The notes under the pieces: model-generated | Database searches by the model: none | The model's input: only the letters and a program-made list of their open reading frames with translations | What the model was told of the DNA's origin: nothing | Part shown: in pieces, positions 27,459 to 34,442 of the stretch | Numbering within the stretch: the stretch's first letter is position 1 | Layout of the letters: each line of letters opens with the position of its first letter | Assembly (NCBI GenBank): GCA_020631545.1 | Contig: JAHDHB010000010.1 | Span: 1-34,442, forward strand | Direction: 5' to 3' | DNA: 34,442 nt | Source: Saprospiraceae bacterium | Lineage (GTDB): Bacteria > Bacteroidota > Bacteroidia > Chitinophagales > Saprospiraceae | Program-made: the position numbers and the translations under genes

Positions 27459-28400
27459 ATGAACAATCACGTAAAGATGCTAGGCTATTTATGCCTATTT
27501 TCTATTTCTAGCCTACTATTTTTCAGTTGCGAAAAAGCATACCTAACACCAGATGCACCAGAAACTCAACAGGCGATCCAACCTTTGGAAAACACCCAGT
27601 ATCAAAAAAAGGGAAATTCGATTTATTTGGGTGACCAAGTCACTCTAGGCAATGGTGAAATTCAAACTTTTGCAAGAATTTTACCCAATGGAAAACCAAA
27701 AGCGATTGGTGTACGTTTTTCAGAAGAAATGTTGGACAATCTACCCACATCACCTAGCGATATGAGCCATTGTTATGATACTAACGGCAATGGAACTTAC
27801 GAAATGGACGAATGCTTTATGAGTCATGAACGAATATTGAATTTACCTCCTGAAATCCAAGCAATAACACCTTTCAAATGGGTTTTGATTAATTGGAATC
27901 CTTTTGGCCATATGCCAAATGGTGTCTATAATGTTCCTCATTTTGACATGCATTTTTATATACAGTCTTTAGAAGAGCGAAACAATATTGGTGTTGGGCC
28001 TTGTTTAAACTTAATGGATTGTGAAGATTTGCAAACCGCTCTAAATCCTATTCCTGCTCAATACATTTCCCCAGATTATTTCTACCCACCAGATGGCAGT
28101 ACAGTAGAACCAGCAATGGGTGGCCACCTTGTTGATTTGCTTTCTCCTGAAATTTGCTGCATGGCACCTTTTACAAAAACCTTTATTTTCGGTGCATATG
28201 ATGGCAAAATCACTTTTTATGAACCCATGATAACCAAGGCTTACTTAGAAGGCAAACCTAAGGAAAAAACGGCGATTCGAGTGCCGCAGGCTTGGGAGGA
28301 AAGTGGTTATTATCCTACTTCCTACAGCATTCGTTATCATAACAATGACGATACGTATACGGTAACTTTGGAAGACTTTGTTTATCGTACAGGCAGTTAG
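27459..28400 (+). CDS. TTHB210-like/DUF5602-type lipoprotein
   Basis: Lipobox LLFFSCEK; LGNGEIQTFARILPNGKPKAIGVRFSEEMLDNLP and VLINWNPFGHMPNGVYNVPHFDMHFY are characteristic. Confidence 0.75.
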   Translation: MNNHVKMLGYLCLFSISSLLFFSCEKAYLTPDAPETQQAIQPLENTQYQKKGNSIYLGDQVTLGNGEIQTFARILPNGKPKAIGVRFSEEMLDNLPTSPSDMSHCYDTNGNGTYEMDECFMSHERILNLPPEIQAITPFKWVLINWNPFGHMPNGVYNVPHFDMHFYIQSLEERNNIGVGPCLNLMDCEDLQTALNPIPAQYISPDYFYPPDGSTVEPAMGGHLVDLLSPEICCMAPFTKTFIFGAYDGKITFYEPMITKAYLEGKPKEKTAIRVPQAWEESGYYPTSYSIRYHNNDDTYTVTLEDFVYRTGS

Positions 28401-28583
28401 TGATTTATGCGATGATTTTCGCTAATGGATTCGACGATTACAAGCATCAACCCTAGTACAAGAGCAAGTTTTACCGTATTTATGGATTATTTTCTGTCCT
28501 TTGTGGTACTTGTAAAACCATAAACTTACACAAGCGAAAGCTGAAATCCCGTCCTTGTTTCTCTATGGTAAAGGGTAAAAAAA

Positions 28584-28612
28584 TTAGGCGGCAATACGCT
28601 ATTGCCGCCTAA
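28584..28612 (-). terminator. Perfect 13-bp hairpin, terminator-like
   Basis: TTAGGCGGCAATA-CGC-TATTGCCGCCTAA; minus strand continues TTTTTTTACCC. About 300 nt beyond the end of the amidohydrolase gene. Confidence 0.7.
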
Positions 28613-28909
28613 AACTAGTGATCTAAAAATCGTCACAAAATAGTATACAAGGTTGGTAGAATTAAGAGATGTTCGTCTCATCTTAAACACTTTTCATTCT
28701 ATATAATTATCATTTATTCTGCCTAAAGAATATCGGAAGCATCAACCATTGTATATACAAATATAAAGGAATACCCTTTTCATGTCAAGTAACTTTTTAA
28801 TTTTTTTCATACCTTTTTAAACTCATGACATAAAACAAACGTAAGTGACAGTTCTTAGGCATTTGACTTTTTAACATCGTGAGTTAATTCCACCACAAAC
28901 TCTTAGCAC

Positions 28910-30088
28910 CTATCCTAATCGCTCAACACAAGTATCCAGCACCAGTTTAAGTTTCGAATCAAGATTCAACAAATTGAGTCCAGGAGTTTTTCCTTTTTCC
29001 AAACTTCCAATCTCCTTATCAAAACCAAGGGCTTTGGCTCCATTTAGGGTCGCCCATTTCAATAACGTCTCAAAAGAAAGATAAGATTGGAAGCGCTGAA
29101 TGGTTTTCATTTCTTCCAAGATACTCAGCTGCCAGTTCGAAGTCAAGCTATCCGTTCCAATCGTCATTCGGGCATCGGTATCTAAAAATACTTGATAATT
29201 GGGCAATCGGTTTTCAATATAAAGATTGGCATTCGGGCATGTAGCCCAATAAACCTCCTCACTCCAAGCTTGTGCAGCCTGAACGTCCTCCCTCGTTGTC
29301 AAGGTGTTATGAACAAATAAGGTCTTCAAGCTAGGATCCATATTCTCCAATGCATAGTGAATGGAAGGCTTGCCGTTGTGCTTGAAATTGTCCAAAGAAA
29401 TATCAAAACCACCATAGAAATCTACAAAACCGCCACGTTTATGCAAAAACAACTCATTTTCTGGCGGTGTTTCTTGGTTATGAATGCTTACCGTTCCTCC
29501 TTTTCCTAAATTTTCTAGATTGATTTTTCTAAATAAATTCTTGGATACAGAATAAGGAGCATGAGGAACGCAGGTTTTTCGTAAATGTGGCGCTAATTCT
29601 AGAGCATCATACACCGCCTTATATTGTTCAAAAGTAGCATTCGCATTTTCTTCTTGCAAAAAATCAAACATTTCCAAAAAAGTATAATACTGCATCTTGC
29701 TTTCCCGCTTACAAGCAAAAGTATCTACCTGATTAGAAATATCACCAACAGCGACAATTCCTCCATCATACATTTCCTTATCTGCCGCATAAATAGCTGC
29801 TTGGATCTCTTCCTCGCTAGCTGCTCGATTTTGCACCACACTCGTGATAAAAGGAATCAAACTCGTTCCGGTATTCACCCTTCCCTTCATGTGAGAAAGC
29901 TCCAAATGGCAATGTGTATTTACAAACCCAGGAACTAAAACGCCTTTATAAATTTCCAATTCATCTTTCTGAAAATCATGGCGTTGTCCTAGCTCTAAGA
30001 TCCTGCCATCATCATCTAAAATCACTACTCCATTTTTAATCGGTGCAGCACTTACAGGAAACACCACATCCGCTGTTATTTTTCTCAT
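28910..30088 (-). CDS. Amidohydrolase family protein (MtaD/aminofutalosine deaminase-like)
   Basis: GFVNTHCHLELSH (HxH), CVPHAPYSVS, SIHNQETPPENE, TIGTDSLTSN. Confidence 0.9.
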   Translation of the reverse strand: MRKITADVVFPVSAAPIKNGVVILDDDGRILELGQRHDFQKDELEIYKGVLVPGFVNTHCHLELSHMKGRVNTGTSLIPFITSVVQNRAASEEEIQAAIYAADKEMYDGGIVAVGDISNQVDTFACKRESKMQYYTFLEMFDFLQEENANATFEQYKAVYDALELAPHLRKTCVPHAPYSVSKNLFRKINLENLGKGGTVSIHNQETPPENELFLHKRGGFVDFYGGFDISLDNFKHNGKPSIHYALENMDPSLKTLFVHNTLTTREDVQAAQAWSEEVYWATCPNANLYIENRLPNYQVFLDTDARMTIGTDSLTSNWQLSILEEMKTIQRFQSYLSFETLLKWATLNGAKALGFDKEIGSLEKGKTPGLNLLNLDSKLKLVLDTCVERLG

Positions 30089-30199
30089 TGTCTGTATTAA
30101 AATTTAAAATCAGAAATATCTACCCTTCTTATAAAGCTCTAAAGTTAGTAACTAATGCATGAACTAGAAGAAAGTTAACAGAGAAAAATCAATTTATAA

Positions 30200-30317
30200 G
30201 CGAACAAGAAGAACGGGCAGCAAAAAAGAGTCTGAAGATTACAAAGTAGTTAAAATACGCTGCCCGCCTTCCTGTTCGCTAGTGGCTCTGTTCTGAAGTT
30301 CTAGACAGAGTCACTAG
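30200..30317. repeat. Tandem pair of palindromes
   Basis: GCGAACAAGAAGAACGGGCAGC (30200-30221) pairs with GCTGCCCGCCTTCCTGTTCGC (30259-30279); directly followed by CTAGTGGCTCTGT...ACAGAGTCACTAG (30279-30317). Confidence 0.75.
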
Positions 30318-30359
30318 TAAATTTTAGATTTCAAAAATCGAAAAGAATAATTTTGAGGA

Positions 30360-31940
30360 CTATCTGTTCAGAGCATTCACATATTTCTCCACTTCTTCCT
30401 TCACCACAGGAGCAAGCAGCACCAAACCAATAATATTCGGGAAAACCATCGCAAACACCATCGCGTCAGAAAAGTCAATGACGGCCTCAAGCTCTGCTGA
30501 GGAACCAATTACGATGAATAGGCAAAACAATGTTTTATAAATCAGAGCTGATTTTTTCTCCTTGCCGAAAAGAAATTTCCAAGCCGTCAATCCATAATAA
30601 GACCAAGCAAGCATCGTGGAAAAAGCAAATAGAATAACAGCGACCATAAGTACATAAGAAAAACCAGGAAAAACCGTATCAAATGCCTGTGACGTCAATT
30701 GAATCCCAATATTACTCCCTGTTTGACCAACATAAACGCCTGTAATAATGATGACTAATGCCGTCATCGTACAAACCACTACTGTATCAATAAAAGGTTC
30801 TAATAAGGCAACTATTCCCTCACTAGCAGGATAGTTCGTTTTTACAGCAGCATGTGCTATAGCCGCCGAGCCAACCCCTGCTTCATTGGAGAAGGCCGCA
30901 CGTTGGAAGCCAATCGCCAAGACACCCACTATTCCGCCAAATGCAGCACTAGGAGAAAAAGCCTCCTTAAAGATCAAGGCAAATGCACTAGGGATTTCAG
31001 CAACATGAACCACTAGAATAATAACCGCCGAAAGTATATATAGACCACACATCACAGGAACAATTTTCTCCGTGATCGCCCCAATTCGTTTAATCCCGCC
31101 GATAATAACAATAGCGACTAGAGACGCCATAAATAAACCAAAGATAAACCCTGCGCTCCCAGATTCTATTCCAAGGCGAGTCGTGAATTGCTCCGCTGCC
31201 TGATTCGATTGGAACATATTTCCTCCTCCAAACGATCCTCCCACACACATCATCGCGAAAAAAATCCCAAATGCCTTTCCCGTCCTAGGAAACCCTTTCT
31301 CTTTCAAGCCTTTAGTTAGGTAATACATCGGCCCTCCATGTACGGTGTTATCTTCGTCTACTTCCCTATATTTTACCCCAAGAGTACACTCTACAAACTT
31401 CGTAGACATCCCTAGTAATCCTCCTATAATCATCCAAAACGTAGCTCCAGGCCCTCCTAGCGCAATGGCTACAGCAACTCCAGCGATATTCCCCAATCCA
31501 ACTGTAGCAGAAATAGCGGCAGTAAGTGCCTGAAAATGAGAAATCTCTCCTTGTATATGATCTGCTTGTATCGTTTGTAGATTATCTTTTCTAATTGTTT
31601 CTCCAGCAGCATTTTGAGGCTTCTTAGAGGAAGAATGCTTGCCACGAACAATGTCTACAGCCAACTTAAATTTTCGTAGGTTAATAAATTTGAAATAGAA
31701 GGTAAAATAGGCTGCCACCATAAGCAGCAGCACTATTACAATGGGAATCTCTTTGCCTCCACCTAACGAAATGGGATGAAGGACAAAGTTCTTGAGAGCC
31801 AAAGTATAAGGAGCAAGAAAAGCATTTATCCGCTCATCAATACCCATGCTCTGTAAAGTAGTTGATTGTGCCTGTAAAGGAAGCACAAAAAAGCAACATG
31901 AAATGATAGTAATAAATCGGAGACATCTTAAATTTTTCAT
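30360..31940 (-). CDS. Alanine/glycine:cation symporter (AGCS) family protein
   Basis: ISATVGLGNIAGVAVAIALGGPGATFWM, MSTKFVECTLGVKYREVD, GGPMYYLTKGL, RAAFSNEAGVGSAAIAHAA. Confidence 0.95.
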   Translation of the reverse strand: MKNLRCLRFITIISCCFFVLPLQAQSTTLQSMGIDERINAFLAPYTLALKNFVLHPISLGGGKEIPIVIVLLLMVAAYFTFYFKFINLRKFKLAVDIVRGKHSSSKKPQNAAGETIRKDNLQTIQADHIQGEISHFQALTAAISATVGLGNIAGVAVAIALGGPGATFWMIIGGLLGMSTKFVECTLGVKYREVDEDNTVHGGPMYYLTKGLKEKGFPRTGKAFGIFFAMMCVGGSFGGGNMFQSNQAAEQFTTRLGIESGSAGFIFGLFMASLVAIVIIGGIKRIGAITEKIVPVMCGLYILSAVIILVVHVAEIPSAFALIFKEAFSPSAAFGGIVGVLAIGFQRAAFSNEAGVGSAAIAHAAVKTNYPASEGIVALLEPFIDTVVVCTMTALVIIITGVYVGQTGSNIGIQLTSQAFDTVFPGFSYVLMVAVILFAFSTMLAWSYYGLTAWKFLFGKEKKSALIYKTLFCLFIVIGSSAELEAVIDFSDAMVFAMVFPNIIGLVLLAPVVKEEVEKYVNALNR

Positions 31941-32252
31941 AGGGGGTTACAGGATTTAATGTTTTCATAAATGTGTTAAGCTTTCTCCTTTTTCGTAAAA
32001 CTTATTGGGAGAAAGGAATAATCCAAAGTTAAGCGGATCCCCAAGGACATACAAGAATTTTAACTAGAAATTAGTTCCAGACAATGAGTAAGTTATGCGT
32101 TGGTTTTTTTGATGCTTTTTGATATCTTGACACTTTGATTTTGAACGAAAGGTTTATCTTTTTAGCTATTTTATTAGTTTTATTAATTTTATCAACAAGG
32201 AGTCCAAGGCTGGAAACAGCCTGTTATGGTATAAAGGAATACAAGAAGCTTT

Positions 32253-32413
32253 TCAAAAATGACCATTTTCAGAAGGAAAAACGAAATAAACCGTTTCCCA
32301 CCAACTACTTGAATATCAACAACTAAAAACTTAACGGTACTTGAAAAAGGTCAAAAAAATGGACATTTTCATAGGGAATGTTCTCATTAAGCCTCACGAA
32401 ACAGAAAACATCC
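32253..32413. repeat. Imperfect dispersed repeat, copy 1
   Basis: TCAAAAATGACCATTTTCAGAAGGAAAAACGAAATAAACCG ... TAGGGAATGTTCTCATTAAGCC matches 33178-33335. Confidence 0.7.
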
Positions 32414-32465
32414 TAATATCCAATGAGTTATGCCCCAATAAACGCTGAAGAAACATTCTATAATA

Positions 32466-32658
32466 GTGTCTGACCGAAAAAGGCGATAAAAACAATGATC
32501 TAACCTAGTTCTTGAAGCACTAGTCATCTGGACAGTGCCGGGGTTGCCTTGTGGCATGGTATTTTAAGCCGTCAGGCCAAGCGCTATACCATCCCGCATT
32601 GTCCTAGATTGCCTAATCTCTACATTTTCTCTAAAAGTTGCCTTTTTCGGTAAAACAC
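32466..32658. mobile_element. MITE-like foldback element with ~21-bp imperfect terminal inverted repeats
   Basis: GTGTCTGACCGAAAAAGGCGA (32466-32486) and TTGCCTTTTTCGGTAAAACAC (32638-32658): 18/21 complementary with a perfect 12-bp core; internal GGACAgTGC/GCAtTGTCC and ATGGTAT/ATACCAT pairs. No transposase ORF. Confidence 0.6.
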
Positions 32659-32721
32659 CATATAATTTTGATCACTTCAATACAAAAATCAAAGCTGTTG
32701 TCCTCTCTTAAAAATATCACC

Positions 32722-32936
32722 CTATCAGAGCAGCAATTCTCGGTTTGCAAAAGCAATAGGAAGCTATTGGGTGTTCGCAAGAGAAGGCGGTAGCCTTCGA
32801 GGTTCTATAGCAAGGGGTTTCAACCCCTTGGTTCGTAAAATAAGCCACCAAGTTTTGCCCAAAATAGGCAAGAGAGCACTCCTTAGTAACTAAAAACATG
32901 TTTTCTAGGTCAAACCGAGAATTGCTACTATCAGAG
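32722..32936. mobile_element. MITE-like element with 16-bp TIRs and 9-bp flanking direct repeats
   Basis: AGCAATTCTCGGTTTG (32732-32747) / CAAACCGAGAATTGCT (32911-32926), perfect inverted repeats; CTATCAGAG at 32722-32730 and 32928-32936 outside them. Confidence 0.8.
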
Positions 32937-33020
32937 CCGTAGCATTAGTTTTCTTGTTTTTATATAAATCTAACATTACTAAATTATTGGCTCGCATTTC
33001 TTATCCGAATTTGAGGTAAA

Positions 33021-33083
33021 CCCCGAAGGGGTGTTAGGATTATAGCTAGTAATTTAGCTAAGTAACGAAAACCCTGAAAGGGT
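33021..33083. repeat. Pair of REP-like small hairpins
   Basis: CCCC-GAA-GGGG (33021-33031) and ACCCT-GAA-AGGGT (33071-33083), same loop and similar flanks (GGGGTGttAgGAtT / GGGTGaaAtGAtT). Confidence 0.55.
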
Positions 33084-33177
33084 GAAATGATTTGAGAACG
33101 AAACAGCCAAGAAATTGGTCACCCCACGGCTTTGGCTGGAGCGCATTCCTCCCACAGCGTGACGCTTCTCCTAGCTT

Positions 33178-33335
33178 CAAAAGTGGCTATTTTGAGAAGG
33201 AAAAACAAAATAAGCCGTCTATACCCAACAGCCTCTTTTTCAACATCTAATAATAAAAAATCTATGAAAACAATGCCGAAAAGCACTCATTTTTGTAGGG
33301 AATGTCTCCTTTAAGCCGTAGGAAGTAGAAAACGC
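33178..33335. repeat. Imperfect dispersed repeat, copy 2
   Basis: TCAAAAGTGGCTATTTTGAGAAGGAAAAACAAAATAAGCCG ... TAGGGAATGTCTCCTTTAAGCC; see copy 1. Confidence 0.7.
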
Positions 33336-33467
33336 CCTGAGATTACCTTGTTTTTTCAATCAACACATGAAGCAATAAATTAGAGAACTACAACAGCAAA
33401 AAAATCCATCATCCAAAAAAGAAAGGGCATAAAATTTGTTATAAAAAGCCAGAAATCAACAAAGAAT

Positions 33468-34442
33468 ATGAGATTAATTCCACTTATTTGCTGTCTTTTA
33501 ATGACGTCTACGCTTTTCGGACAATATTACTACAAAGAAAACTTTCCAAAACACAATTTTAGCTTGGAATCCTCTCCAAAAGCTCCCAACTATTCGAACC
33601 CCGATCACTGGGCGGCCTTACCAGAAAAAGAAGATTACGCCGATCATGTACCCAAAGGACTACTCGACGAACAGGCTGTTGCTAAAGTAGATGTGTTTTT
33701 TGTTCATCCAACAACCTATACTGGAGAAAATGGCCATGATCAGTGGAATGCAGACGTGAATGATGCCGTTTTGAATCAAAAAACAGATGAAACCACCATA
33801 CAATACCAAGCAAGTATTTTTAATGGATCGGGAAAGGTCTATGCCCCTAGATATCGCCAAGCACACATACATGTCTATTATACCAAAGAAGAAGGACAAG
33901 AAGACGATGCAGAAAGCGCCTTGGATTTAGCCTATCAAGATGTAAAAGCAGCCTTCAAGTATTACTTGAAGCACTACAATAATGGACGACCATTCGTCAT
34001 TGCCTCTCATAGCCAAGGAACAACACACGCTGGAAGATTAATGTTGGAAGAAATTGACGGTCAGGCTATTCAAGAAAAAATGGTGGCCGCATATCTTGTT
34101 GGTATTCCAATTCCCAAAGATACTTTAAAGAACGTTCCTCCTTGTGCTACACCGGAACAAACGGGGTGTTTTTGCGCTTGGCGTACGTTTGTTCGCGGTT
34201 ATCTCCCTCCTTGGGAAAAAAAGAATGTAGACTATGTTGTTACGAACCCTTTGACATGGTCTCTTGAAGAAAAACTTGCTAATGAGGATCTTAACAAGGG
34301 TGGTGTCCTTAAAAAGTTTAACAAAATACGCGAAGGTGTTTGTAATGCAGAGGTTTGTGGAAATGTATTATGGATTGATCGTCCCAATGTTTTTGGGGCA
34401 AGATTGGTCAATATCAAAAATTTTCACATTGCAGATTACAAC
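33468..34442 (+). CDS. Partial DUF3089-type (alpha/beta hydrolase-like) protein, runs off the right edge
   Basis: Open from ATG at 33468 to the window end (325 codons): signal peptide, VDVFFVHPTTYTGENGHDQWNADVNDAVLNQKTDETTIQYQASIFNGSGKVYAPRYRQAHIHVYY, FVIASHSQGTTHAGRLM. Not in the ORF track because it is truncated. Confidence 0.88.
   Translation, partial: MRLIPLICCLLMTSTLFGQYYYKENFPKHNFSLESSPKAPNYSNPDHWAALPEKEDYADHVPKGLLDEQAVAKVDVFFVHPTTYTGENGHDQWNADVNDAVLNQKTDETTIQYQASIFNGSGKVYAPRYRQAHIHVYYTKEEGQEDDAESALDLAYQDVKAAFKYYLKHYNNGRPFVIASHSQGTTHAGRLMLEEIDGQAIQEKMVAAYLVGIPIPKDTLKNVPPCATPEQTGCFCAWRTFVRGYLPPWEKKNVDYVVTNPLTWSLEEKLANEDLNKGGVLKKFNKIREGVCNAEVCGNVLWIDRPNVFGARLVNIKNFHIADYN

Noticed and set aside
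32717-32899. Minus-strand 60-aa ORF MFLVTKECSLAYFGQNLVAYF...
   Set aside because: Lies almost entirely within the MITE-like element and reads through its hairpins; better explained as element structure.
32722-32936. Retron msr/msd-like or OMEGA RNA locus
   Set aside because: No reverse transcriptase, TnpB or IscB in the window; TIRs plus flanking direct repeats favour a MITE.
32722-33083. CRISPR array, because of several short repeated hairpins
   Set aside because: Repeats differ in sequence and length, spacers are irregular and there are no cas genes.

Overview
The window is AT-rich chromosomal DNA from a Bacteroidota organism, probably Saprospiria-like. Support for this is the set of T9SS C-terminal sorting domains, the TAnnTTTG promoter motifs and the family content. 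It is mostly housekeeping and secretion genes: an RluA-type pseudouridine synthase, SSS and AGCS symporters, cyclophilin, Ppx/GppA, a MraY/WecA-like transferase, CrcB, tryptophan 2,3-dioxygenase, pyroglutamyl peptidase, M16 protease, amidohydrolase and alpha/beta hydrolases. There are three large T9SS cargo proteins: a PNGase F-like protein, a protein carrying two copies of a Cys-rich domain, and a lysyl-oxidase-like protein that keeps the copper and LTQ motif residues. I saw no rRNA, tRNA, CRISPR array or prophage. The ORF track omits two edge-truncated CDSs (about 1-283 minus and 33468-34442 plus) and a 44-aa micro-ORF (10213-10347 minus) that is followed by a 23-bp-stem terminator. The intergenic DNA holds several unannotated structures: a three-copy ~150-bp palindromic repeat; a MITE-like element with 16-bp TIRs and 9-bp flanking direct repeats containing tandem tetraloop hairpins; a second foldback element with ~21-bp TIRs; a duplicated ~155-bp segment; and a 29/30-nt match between the left-edge ORF and a double palindrome near 30.3 kb. 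All calls come from reading the sequence by eye. No database search or folding program was run.
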